Shown: positions 48,102-56,437 of the stretch, piece after piece
How positions within the stretch are numbered: the stretch's first letter is position 1
How the letters are laid out: the number at the start of each line of letters is the position of its first letter
Source of the DNA: Devosia sp. 2618
Lineage (GTDB): Bacteria > Pseudomonadota > Alphaproteobacteria > Rhizobiales > Devosiaceae
Direction: 5' to 3'
DNA: 64,000 nt
Assembly: GCF_040546815.1 (NCBI RefSeq)
Contig: NZ_JBEPOO010000001.1
Span: 3,534,001 to 3,598,000 of the forward strand
The notes under the pieces: model-generated
What the model saw: the letters and a program-made list of their open reading frames with translations, nothing else
What the model was told of the DNA's origin: nothing
The model's database searches: none
Position numbers and translations under genes: made by a program

Positions 48102-48926
48102 TCAGGCCGCGGGGTGCGGAATGAGGAAGTTTTTGGGATCGACGTGCTGGCGCAGGATCATCAGATCCTGAGCCGACGGCTCGGGGGTGAAATCGGGACT
48201 GTCATTGCCAAGGGCAAACCCGGTGCTTGCACGGACGTCTTCAAGCGAAACGCCCGGGTGGATGCTCTGGAGGCGCGCCGTGCCGGCCTGCTTGTCGAAG
48301 GCAAAGATTGCCTTGGGCGTCACGATCCATTGCGGACCGCCATGGTCGAGGCCGAGCGCAGCGCGCCCTGCCATGCCACCGGGGTAGCCGACGCCCGAGA
48401 TATAGTCGACGCGTTCAACGAAACTGCGCAGTTGATGATGCGGCATCATCAGATACTCGCGACCAAAGCAGGTCATGTGCTCGGGCAGAAGGATGGAGCC
48501 CACTAACCGCACCTTGGGGCTGTCGAAGTCGCCAACGCAGGTACTGTTGATATTGCCTTGGACATCCACCTGCACGCCCGAGCCGAAACCGAAGTCGACA
48601 TCACCCCGGCGCACCGCATAGTGGCCAGGATAGGTCTGCATCTGGGCTTCGCAAGCCAGGTTCTGGAGCGTTGCGGCAAATTCGGCATCGGGCATGGCCG
48701 ACAATTCCCTGAGGTCGGGATTGATCGACCAGCCGGCGAGCAGGATCGTCAAATCCGGGGCATGGGTCAGCCGGGCAAACTGCATGGCGGCCAGCGGTAT
48801 GCCCGTAGCGTAGAGCGCAGCCGGGCCGCCAGTAGCAAGGCCGGTAAAGCCCACCTCGCCGTTGGCAAAGTTGCGCGCCAGGTTGATCGCCAAGAGTTCT
48901 TCGATCGTATAGGGCAAAGTGTTCAT
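48102..48926 (-). CDS. CoA-transferase-fold subunit B, pair 2 (GctB/CatJ/IpdB-like)
   Basis: A 274-residue B-type subunit: LLAINLARNFANGEVGFTGLATGGPAAL-type start, the landmark THAPDLTILLAG, VQVDVQGNINSTCVGDFDSP and VDYISGVGYPGG. As in pair 1, the catalytic-Glu position nine residues after the HAP His is not Glu but Ala64 (HAPDLTILLA). Both pairs in this operon therefore share this loss, by different substitutions. Start overlaps the A-subunit stop by 4 bp (ATGA). Confidence 0.85.
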   Translation of the reverse strand: MNTLPYTIEELLAINLARNFANGEVGFTGLATGGPAALYATGIPLAAMQFARLTHAPDLTILLAGWSINPDLRELSAMPDAEFAATLQNLACEAQMQTYPGHYAVRRGDVDFGFGSGVQVDVQGNINSTCVGDFDSPKVRLVGSILLPEHMTCFGREYLMMPHHQLRSFVERVDYISGVGYPGGMAGRAALGLDHGGPQWIVTPKAIFAFDKQAGTARLQSIHPGVSLEDVRASTGFALGNDSPDFTPEPSAQDLMILRQHVDPKNFLIPHPAA

Positions 48927-49828
48927 CGGGGCAGCTCCACCGCGCGCAGCGCCAGCAGGCGTTCAACGCCGATCAGCTCGAGATACGCCGCGTGGTCGGC
49001 AACGCCGTGCACATAGCGATCGAGATAGCCCTGAGCACCCTCGGTGGTGGCGCTTGCCTCGGCATAAGCCTCGATATGGGCCTTGTCAGTCTCGTAGAGC
49101 CCCAGCACCGGCGTCGGATGCGCGCCATAAGGCGCCTCGACAATATGGGCGGTCCGGAAGGCCGGGATTTCGGTCAGTTCGGGATGGCGGCGGATTTCAT
49201 CGGTGCCCACAATGCGGTCGACGACGACGATCACAGTGTCGCAGGAGCGGGTGTGGGTGACGTCCACACTCTGCGGCAGCAGGCGCCGGGCGGGGAAAGC
49301 CACATTGCCATATTCATCACCCATGATGGCGTGAACCACCACGACATCAGGCCTGGCCGGCGGCACCGCCCACATCTGGCGACCCGTGATCGGGCACTTG
49401 AATGGCACGATATCGGCATTGCGGTTCACGATATCGCTGCCGCCCAGAAACGTCGCCGGCCAGAATGGCAGGTTTTCCTGATCCGCACGGAACCGGTCCC
49501 AGGCGATCAGTTCCGGGTAGTCCACCGTCTTGATCGCCCCGGCCTCGGCGGCGCGGCGGAAATTGCGGGCCAGGCCGAAATTCTCCAGCCCTACATAGGA
49601 TGTCTCGATGCGGCTGACGGCGCCGGCTGCGATCAGCAGGTCTGACTCGATGCTGTTGACGACGCCGACGATCGTCAGATCTCGCCGGTTCTGTCGGACG
49701 AGCTCGCGCACGAAAGCCATTGGCCTTTGATAGGTCGCGAAGCCGCCAAATGCGATGCGCATGCCGTCAGTGACTATTGCGGCAGCGTCGCTCAGCGAAC
49801 ACAGTTTGGATCGACGTTTCACCGGCAA
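48923..49828 (-). CDS. CoA-transferase-fold subunit A, pair 2 (GctA/CatI/IpdA-like)
   Basis: A 301-residue A-type subunit and first gene of the 12-gene operon. Blocks: IVTDGMRIAFGGFATYQRPMAF, VGLENFGLARNFRRAAEAGAIKTVDYPE, FKCPITGRQMWAVPPARPDV and HAIMGDEYGNVAFPAR. Its C-terminal part VADHAAYLELIG parallels pair 1 (ADHAAYLDLFG), showing shared ancestry. Two LacI-type operators lie 63-95 bp upstream, before the divergent regulator. Which thioester it acts on is unknown. Confidence 0.87.
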   Translation of the reverse strand: MPVKRRSKLCSLSDAAAIVTDGMRIAFGGFATYQRPMAFVRELVRQNRRDLTIVGVVNSIESDLLIAAGAVSRIETSYVGLENFGLARNFRRAAEAGAIKTVDYPELIAWDRFRADQENLPFWPATFLGGSDIVNRNADIVPFKCPITGRQMWAVPPARPDVVVVHAIMGDEYGNVAFPARRLLPQSVDVTHTRSCDTVIVVVDRIVGTDEIRRHPELTEIPAFRTAHIVEAPYGAHPTPVLGLYETDKAHIEAYAEASATTEGAQGYLDRYVHGVADHAAYLELIGVERLLALRAVELPR

Positions 49829-49890
49829 GGTTCTCCCCAGGAAACCGATCGGTCATCCATTGTCGGCCTTTGATCGGCTCTCTTGAGACA

Positions 49891-49910
49891 ATGTGATATC
49901 GATTTCACAT
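49891..49910. promoter_or_regulatory. LacI-type operator O1
   Basis: ATGTGATATCGATTTCACAT is an inverted repeat whose 14-bp core TGATATCGATTTCA (49894-49907) fits the LacI-family layout of half-sites around a central CG. It lies between the 12-gene operon and the divergent LacI gene. Confidence 0.65.
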
Positions 49911-49923
49911 GACATCGATCTCA
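49910..49923. promoter_or_regulatory. LacI-type operator O2
   Basis: TGACATCGATCTCA repeats the O1 core with its centre 16 bp further on, about one and a half helical turns. Two abutting sites suggest cooperative binding or control of both divergent promoters. Confidence 0.55.
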
Positions 49924-50013
49924 TATTGGGCTTGGCTCGTCAAGTGAGGCGCTATAGATTCTGTTATGTTTTGAAGACAACCGCGGCGAAAAGGCCGGAA
50001 AGGGAGGCCTACC

Positions 50014-51093
50014 ATCAACCAAGATCGAAAGAAGCGACCGTCTCTCGAAGACGTCGCAGAGGCCGCCGGCGTGTCCCGAGCCACCGTGGCGCGCGCCCTT
50101 TCGGGCAAGGGCTATGTCGACAAACAGAAGCGCGAGGTGATCGAGAACGCAGCCAAGCAGCTGGGCTATCGCACGTCCGCAATTGCCCGGGCGCTGCGCA
50201 CCCAGCGTTCACGCTCCATCGGCGTCCTGGTCGCCGATATCACAAACCCGATCTTTCCGCAGATCGTCAAAGGTATCGACGATGTGCTGAGCGCCGAGGG
50301 GCACATCATCTTTTTGTGCAACACCGACGAAAACACCGCCAAGCAGTTCAAGCTCGCCAGTTCACTGATCGACCGCAATGTCGACGGACTGATCTTAGTT
50401 TCGCAGAATCTTGAAAGCGAAGGGTTTCGCAACCTTCTAGCCGGCGGCCCGCCCTGCATCTACGTCAACCGCCGACCGCTTGAAGGCGAGTACGACTATG
50501 TTGGTTCGGATAACGAGCAAGCCATCGAATTCCTGGTCGAGCATCTGGTTGGCCTCGGTCACCGGCAAATCGGCTTTATCGCCGGTTCTGCCAATTCCTC
50601 GACAGCGCGCGAACGCCGCGAGTTCTACCACCGTGCCCTTGAGCGCCGTGGCATCACCATGGAGGATAATTTTGTGTTCCAAGGTGACTATACGATTGAA
50701 GGCGGACGACGGGCCTTTGTCGAGATGATGCAGCGGGGACCTGCGTTGACGGCGGTAATGGCGTCGAATGACTTCTCAGCACTGGGTTTCATCGATGCCG
50801 CCCAGGCTTTCGGCCTCACTGTGCCAGGCGACATTTCGGTCACCGGCTTCGACGACACGGCCGGCGTGAACAGCTTTATGAAGTATCCTCTGCCTATAAA
50901 GGGCCTGACCACAATCTACCAATCCAAACGCGAGATCGGCATTCACGCAGCAAATATGATGCTGCGCCGTCTAGATGGCAGCGCGGGTACTGCGCCTCAG
51001 GTCGCCATCGTGCCGACGAACCTGCGGGCACGGGACACAACTGGCGAGGTTCGGTTGGTGCGCAAAAAATCGGCGGTTCAGCGACAAAATTAG
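50014..51093 (+). CDS. LacI-family transcriptional regulator with apparent ATC start codon
   Basis: A 359-residue LacI regulator: HTH at residues 10-32 (SLEDVAEAAGVSRATVARALSG), hinge, and the effector domain with RSIGVLVADITNPIFPQIVKG, VAGSDNEQAIEFLVEHL-like DYVGSDNEQAIEFLVEHL, and VTGFDDTAGVNSF. The only start that keeps the HTH is an ATC at 50014, placed 7 bases after GGGAGG; a stop lies in frame at 49972 and no ATG, GTG or TTG comes before the HTH. The next start (50071) would delete half of the HTH. It probably represses the divergent 12-gene operon and itself through O1/O2. Confidence 0.88.
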   Translation: MNQDRKKRPSLEDVAEAAGVSRATVARALSGKGYVDKQKREVIENAAKQLGYRTSAIARALRTQRSRSIGVLVADITNPIFPQIVKGIDDVLSAEGHIIFLCNTDENTAKQFKLASSLIDRNVDGLILVSQNLESEGFRNLLAGGPPCIYVNRRPLEGEYDYVGSDNEQAIEFLVEHLVGLGHRQIGFIAGSANSSTARERREFYHRALERRGITMEDNFVFQGDYTIEGGRRAFVEMMQRGPALTAVMASNDFSALGFIDAAQAFGLTVPGDISVTGFDDTAGVNSFMKYPLPIKGLTTIYQSKREIGIHAANMMLRRLDGSAGTAPQVAIVPTNLRARDTTGEVRLVRKKSAVQRQN

Positions 51094-51621
51094 CAAGCCA
51101 GGGAAGGCTATACGGTTCTGCATGACCATGCCGACGGCAGTCGCCGGTTTCACGGCACAGCACTTTTCCAGTCAGACGAGGCCTGACGACCTCCTTCACG
51201 TCGGGCAAGCTTGGCCTTTCGTGAAACCGGATATTGCTGCTGATGACACTGAACCTCTGTGGAACGGCTTATTAGACGGAAGCAGAGAAAGAATAGGACG
51301 GTCTCTCCTGCAACCGCTTTTCGAAGTGTTCGATGCTTTATCGCCCCTCCACTCTCGGACGATGGCTTCGCCGAAGTTCTTGCGACTGAAGGTATCAAGC
51401 TTGTCTTGGACGCCTGCGTTTAGAAGACGGGCGGTTTCGACCCGCGATTTTTCTGGCATCCCGGACTTTGACCACAAAGCTGCGCGCGGTCTGCCCGATA
51501 GTTGGCGGGTGCCGCTCTGTGCGCTTCTCAACATCGCAGAAATTGCATTTGATCACGGTGGTGCAACCACATCGTTCGACAGCAGGGCCAACGCCCACAT
51601 CCGGAGGTCTCGCTTGGTCTT
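51094..51621. other. Gap with possible gene relic downstream of the Z1 gene
   Basis: No intact gene. A minus-strand reading at 51196-51534 has a protein-like stretch (EKSRVETARLLNAGVQDK, then NFGEAIVREW) right after the Z1 gene, where partner genes of Z1 systems usually lie. It has no ribosome site and I do not recognise the family; it may be the relic of such a partner. Confidence 0.35.
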
Positions 51622-54030
51622 CTAGCCTCTGACGGCACCCCTAAGCGACTCGCATTCGTCCATAATGTCGGCAAGTGCGATCGGTGCGGCGTTTTTCATG
51701 TGTTCTGCGCGACCTGCCGTCAAATTCTCTGCGTTCCTGAATTGCGGCGCGACACGGCCATCGAGTTGCGACCAAGGCAGATCTGCTTTGTCCGTGGCAT
51801 GGAAGCCGGGCGCATAGTGTCCAGTGGCGAGCGAGTGCCAAAGTCGCAGATAAGCTGCAATGGCGTAGGGACAGGATTGAGGGCGTATCGCATAGGGCCG
51901 TGGATTTAGCGCTGGAGGCCGGAACAGCGCGTCAGTCAGACCGAGGCCGTGCTGAAGGCTGGTCCAACGCCGGCTGAGTTCGTCTCCCAAGCTTGGGTCG
52001 TGGCGCCTGTACCGAAGTTGGTCTAGCAGGTCCGCCACCTCAAGGAGCCCGAGTGGTTCGCGACGGATTTTTCCGACGTTCCGAGAGGAATCGATCTCGT
52101 CCCAGCACCCATGCTTCAGTGCGCTGGTCAAAAGGTTGGCGTTGTGGCGGGCAAAATCAGGATCGGCTCGCTCGATCAGCCGAATTTGGGGGCTGGGTCC
52201 CGGGCTAAGAGGAACTTTGCGTGTCTCAACCTTGCTTGTGGCAACGAACTCTAGCCCCTCTAGGATGAGTGTTCCGGCGGCGGTCTCGTTCTCAGGCAAG
52301 GCCATGCGACGCAGCACCAGAGATTTGAGGGCTTTGTCTCGGACATTGTATTGCCGAAACAGTTCAAGTTGGTCCTCCAGTAGAAAGACACGGCAAAAGG
52401 GCAAATGTCCTCCGCGATTGCCGAACCAACGTTGCATTTGCATCTGCGTATCGGCAGCGGGCTCCGCACTGCTGCGGAGGAAAAGGCTTGTCGCAAGCCC
52501 TTCAACTGTGAGACCTCGCGATAGGATGTTGCCCGCAACGAAGATAGTGAGGAGATCGGCTGGTGCATGCCATCCATCCGCATCTTCGATAGCGTCGAAA
52601 CGCGGACGGTCATCCGCAGCAGGGTCGCTGTTTAGAACGCGAAGTATCACATTGGGGAAAATCTCAGTCAGAAGAAGGGTGTAAACTTCCTGCCACCGAG
52701 AAGGGTCGAGCCGAGGGTAGGCCGCGCGCGGAAAGCTTGAAAGAGCTAAGCGAGAATTCTCGTAGCTTAAATAGCAGGCTCGCCACGCTTCTTCCTCGGC
52801 TTGGAGACGGAGCGCCAAACCAGCCGTATCGACTGCTACGATGGGCTCTCCGTCTTCTCCCTCTGGCAAATCAACCTCGCGCTCGTGTCCGGGCAGCGAG
52901 CGAGACCATCGCGCAATATCCTCGGCCGCCGCGAAATGAGCGTCTTTCCGAGCAGAAGGATGGAACATCATTGTATGCGGGCGAGGTATGGCCGCGATGA
53001 GTGCATCCTTAGTAGGAAATGCCCGACCCATAGCATTGGTGAAACGTCTGCCGTCGATAAGCAGACGCACCGCAGCTCCGACCATATAGCTACGCAGCGC
53101 TGCGGATATCGCCTCCCATCGCAGGGCTTCCCGGCGATCAGCAAGTTCCGCTTCGGTCTCCCCGGGCTGCAGTTCAGGATAGGGCCACGACACCGTTAGC
53201 GGTCCCGATAGAAAATTTGTGGCGTCGTAATAAATGTCGCCTCCGCAGTAGTAGCCGCGGATACCGTCTGGTTCACGATAAGTGAGCGAGCGAGGCGTGA
53301 TCTCACCCTCATAGCCAGCTACGCGCAGCGCAGCGCTAAACTGTCGCGGTGCGAGCGGATTGTGTGACTCTTGAAGGTAGTTCGCCTGGGGCGTCGCGGT
53401 ATAAGCAACATAGGTCGCCCGCAACTGCGCATTTCTGGAAGCGGAATGGTGGTGGTCACCGCTACAAAGAGCTGCGATGGAACGGGGGGTAACCTTCTCC
53501 GAAGTGGCACTATCAAGTACCGAAGCGTCATCGGCTTCGTCATCAAGTACCAGCATTGTGGTTGCTCGATCGCGATTGGCAAGAACTGGCTCGGTCAACA
53601 CATTCCGCAGCATACGTGAGAGATGGAGGAGATGTTCATCGAGCTTGGGGACCACGATAATCATGGGTATCCCCTGTCGTATCGCGAGTGTCGCCCGAGA
53701 TGACTTGAGATAGCTCGTCGGGCCCATGCGGTCGGGACTCAATACGTCTTCAGGCTGTGGTAATATTAACCTGACGTTTGCCCGTGCATACGCAGTATCA
53801 CGGGTGCTTCCATCCAGTTGACTGAGCATTCGCTCATAGGTCTGAAGCCACAAACCGACGCGTGTACCCGCAAGCAACACCACGACATCGACGCCTTGGT
53901 CCAGTGCGAGACTTGCGACCGCGAGCATGCTAGCGGCTTTTCCAGATTGAACAGAGCCGATCACCATTCCAGTACGCAGCCCGTCTTCCGGCCAAGCCGC
54001 AGCGTCGATCTTACCGTCTATTGTCGGCAA
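51622..54030 (-). CDS. Z1-domain protein (MORC/Z1-type restriction-like defence ATPase), 5'-frameshifted
   Basis: An 802-codon reading of the Z1 superfamily, helicase-like P-loop proteins found with MORC/GHKL ATPases, DNA methylases and PD-(D/E)XK nucleases in predicted phage-defence operons. Walker A lies in GMVIGSVQSGKAAS (21-34), Walker B in LVLDDEADD (161-168), then AYTATPQANYL, and DLLTIFVAGNILSRGLTVEGLATSLFLR with QRWFGNRGG as helicase-C-like motifs. Two defects: residue 32 is Ala where Walker A needs Thr or Ser, and the annotated start is a TTG because the real N terminus lies in another frame (54018-54206). None of the usual partner genes is present. Confidence 0.8.
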   Translation of the reverse strand: MPTIDGKIDAAAWPEDGLRTGMVIGSVQSGKAASMLAVASLALDQGVDVVVLLAGTRVGLWLQTYERMLSQLDGSTRDTAYARANVRLILPQPEDVLSPDRMGPTSYLKSSRATLAIRQGIPMIIVVPKLDEHLLHLSRMLRNVLTEPVLANRDRATTMLVLDDEADDASVLDSATSEKVTPRSIAALCSGDHHHSASRNAQLRATYVAYTATPQANYLQESHNPLAPRQFSAALRVAGYEGEITPRSLTYREPDGIRGYYCGGDIYYDATNFLSGPLTVSWPYPELQPGETEAELADRREALRWEAISAALRSYMVGAAVRLLIDGRRFTNAMGRAFPTKDALIAAIPRPHTMMFHPSARKDAHFAAAEDIARWSRSLPGHEREVDLPEGEDGEPIVAVDTAGLALRLQAEEEAWRACYLSYENSRLALSSFPRAAYPRLDPSRWQEVYTLLLTEIFPNVILRVLNSDPAADDRPRFDAIEDADGWHAPADLLTIFVAGNILSRGLTVEGLATSLFLRSSAEPAADTQMQMQRWFGNRGGHLPFCRVFLLEDQLELFRQYNVRDKALKSLVLRRMALPENETAAGTLILEGLEFVATSKVETRKVPLSPGPSPQIRLIERADPDFARHNANLLTSALKHGCWDEIDSSRNVGKIRREPLGLLEVADLLDQLRYRRHDPSLGDELSRRWTSLQHGLGLTDALFRPPALNPRPYAIRPQSCPYAIAAYLRLWHSLATGHYAPGFHATDKADLPWSQLDGRVAPQFRNAENLTAGRAEHMKNAAPIALADIMDECESLRGAVRG

Positions 54031-54206
54031 CGCTTCTCAACGATATACCGTGCGTCAGCATGCAGTACCTCCAGCGCCGTTGAGGAGAGTTGCTGAGCCG
54101 CATTAGCTCTATACCTTTCCCACCATCCCGACAGCTGCTCACCACTCTTGGATTCGGCAGGCCGAGCCGGAACAACCGTGATTATGCTGGAATCAGGCTC
54201 AGGCAT
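54018..54206 (-). pseudogene. Out-of-frame N-terminal piece of the Z1 gene
   Basis: This reading supplies the missing Z1 N terminus (GEQLSGWWERYRANAAQQLS, ALEVLHADARYIVEK) and runs out of frame just where the main reading (PTIDGKIDAA) begins. One missing base at about 54018-54025 would join them into a protein of about 860 residues. Its upstream side abuts the truncated HTH gene at about 54210, so the Z1 promoter is probably lost. Confidence 0.65.
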
Positions 54207-54232
54207 CCGCGGCTAACACGCGCAGTTCAATC

Positions 54233-54550
54233 AACCCGTCCACGGCCGAAGTTCCGTACCGCTCTTCGACCGAATCCTTTGCCAAGGTGCTGTCGGCCGG
54301 GAACCGCGAGTTGCTCCGCGTCATCGCCGAGAAAGCCCCGGCGTCGCTGGAGGAACTGGCGGAAATCACCGGCCGGGCCGGCTCCAATCTCTCACGCACC
54401 CTCAAAACGATGGAGAGCTACGGCCTTGTGCGGCTTGAGTCGGGCCACGGCCGCAAGCTCGCGCCCAAGGTGGTGCATGACCGCGTGGAACTGGCGTTGC
54501 CCCTGATCGACCGTCCGAAGCCGAGGAAGGCCATAGGAGATCGGCCATGA
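54233..54550 (+). pseudogene. HTH (MarR-like) DNA-binding protein, N-terminally truncated
   Basis: A winged-helix reading with STESFAKVLSAGNRELLRVI, the recognition region GRAGSNLSRTLKTMESYGLVRLE and KVVHDRVELALPLIDRPKPR. In alphaproteobacteria such proteins of about 120 residues often precede recombinase genes. Here the first 25 or so residues are not recognisable and no start precedes the conserved part except a GTG at 54287, so the gene was cut at its 5' side, at the junction with the Z1 gene. Its TGA overlaps the recombinase ATG (ATGA). Confidence 0.7.
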
Positions 54551-56267
54551 ACATGCACAGCCCAACCATAACCGCTCGCGCTGCCCTCTATCTGCGCGTT
54601 TCGACCGCCCGGCAGGCCGAGCATGACATTTCCATTCCCGATCAGAAGCGGCAGGGCGAAGCTTATTGCGAGCAACGCGGCTTCCAGCTCGTTGAGACTT
54701 ACGTTGAACCGGGTGCGACCCCACCAACGACAAACGCCCCGAGTGCCAGCGCATGATCGAGGCGGGCACGTCCAAGCCTGCGCCCTTCGATATAGTCGTG
54801 GTGCATAGCTTCTCGCGCTTCTTCCGCGATCACTTCGAGATGGAGTTCTACGTCAGGAGGCTGGCGAAGAACGGCGTCAAGCTGGTGTCCATCACGCAGG
54901 AGATAGGCGACGATCCCATGCACCAGATGATGCGACAGATCATGGCGCTGTTCGACGAGCACCAGTCGAAGGAGAACGCCAAGCACGTCCTGCGCGTTAT
55001 GAAAGAGAACGCCCGGCAAGGCTTCTGGAACGGCGCGCGACCGCCCATCGGCTATCGCATTGTCGTGGCCGAGCAGCGCGGATCGAAGACGAAGAAGAAG
55101 CTGGAGATCGACCCGCTGCACGCCGACACTGTGCGGACGATCTATCGCCTGTTCCTTGAAGGCGACGGCACGCGAGGCGCGATGGGCGTCAAGGCCATCG
55201 CCACCTATCTCAACGAGCGCCGTTTCTTCACCCGCGACGGCGGACGATGGGGGCTGGCGCAAATCCAAGGCATCCTGACCCGCACCACCTATATCGGCGA
55301 GCACAGGTTCAACACGCGCTCGCACAAGAACCGGGAGAAGAAGCCGGAGAGCGAGGTCGCCATCATGGCGGTGCCGCCCCTGATCGAGCGGGAGATTTAC
55401 GATGCAGTGCAAGCCCGCCTCAAATCCCGCAATCCCATGGTGACGCCCGCGCGTGTCTCCAGTGGCCCCACGCTGCTGACAGGCATTTGCTTCTGCGCCA
55501 AGTGCGGGGGTGCGGTGACGTTGCGCACCGGCCAAGGCAGCACGGGAGCGACATAACGCTATTACACCTGTTCGACCAAGGCGCGGCAGGGCAAGACCGG
55601 CTGCAAGGGCCGCACGATCCCAATGGACAAGCTGGACCATCTGGTCGCCGATCATATCGGAGATCGGCTGCTCCAGCCCAAGCGACTGGAAACTGTCCTC
55701 GCCAGCGTCATCGACCGGCGGCAGGAGCGTGCCGAGCGCCGCCGCGAGCATCTTGCCGAGCTTCACAGGCGAATCACGGAAGCCGACCAGCGGCTCGGCC
55801 GTCTCTTTGACGCCATCGAAGCGGGCATGGTGGACAAGGACGACGCCATGGCAAAAGAGCGCATGGTGGGCCTAAAGGCGTTGCGGGATCAGGCCGCCGC
55901 CGACGCCGAGCGCACCCAGCTCGCGCTCGACAGTTCAGGCAATCAGGGCGTCAGCCCCGACATGCTCAAGCGCTTCGCCCGCAAAGCCCGCGAACGGATA
56001 CGACACGACGATGGCGGCTACCGACGCGACCATCTGCGCGCTCTGGCGCAGCGCGTCGAGGTCGCCGACGACGAGGTTCGCATCATGGGATCGAAGTCGG
56101 AATTGCTGCGAACGCTGGTCCCCGCTTCCAGCGTGGAAACGGCGGCGTTCATAGTTCTGTTCTGTTCTGTTCTGTTCTGTTCTGTTCTGTTCTGTTCTGT
56201 TCTGTTCTGTTCTGTTCTGTTCTGTTCTGAAATGGCGCACCCGCTGCTACATAGATGGGCACTGTAA
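54547..56267 (+). pseudogene. Large serine recombinase broken by a frameshift and a stop
   Basis: A large serine recombinase in three pieces. Piece 1 (54547) has the catalytic serine in LYLRVSTARQAEHD; a one-base loss at about 54718 shifts the frame (NDKRPECQRMIEAG continues in another). Piece 2 (54753) has HSFSRFFRDHFEME, the Recombinase domain (NARQGFWNGARPPIGYR, QIQGILTRTTYIGEHRFN) and the first half of the zinc ribbon (CFCAKCGG). A TAA at 55554-55556 interrupts it within the ribbon, after which the same frame resumes (RYYTCSTKARQGKTGC) and ends in a coiled-coil and the TTCTG array. Non-functional as read. Confidence 0.85.
56155..56229 (+). repeat. (TTCTG)15 pentanucleotide microsatellite
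   Basis: Fifteen perfect tandem copies of TTCTG near the 3' end of the recombinase, directly after VETAAF, which in relatives precedes the usual C terminus. In this frame it encodes repeated Val-Leu-Phe-Cys-Ser. A five-base unit changes frame with every copy gained or lost. Confidence 0.97.
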
Positions 56268-56311
56268 TTTTTGGGAAATTTCAGTTTCTACGGCGGACTA
56301 ATGGCGGCTTA

Positions 56312-56338
56312 GCGCCCCATTCCGACCGTTCAACGGAC
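56312..56338 (+). repeat. Dispersed intergenic motif, copy 4
   Basis: CGCCCCATTCCGACCGTTCA lies 45 bp after the recombinase stop, just as copy 3 lies 44 bp after the integrase stop. The rest of 56268-56437 shows no gene. Confidence 0.5.
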
Positions 56339-56437
56339 CGTCGCTATATCCTAAAAGTAGACGCGTCGTCGCGCATCAACCTGCAACCTGACATTATTTA
56401 CCTTGAGGCAAGCTAAGTCGCCTCAAGGCAGTATGCG

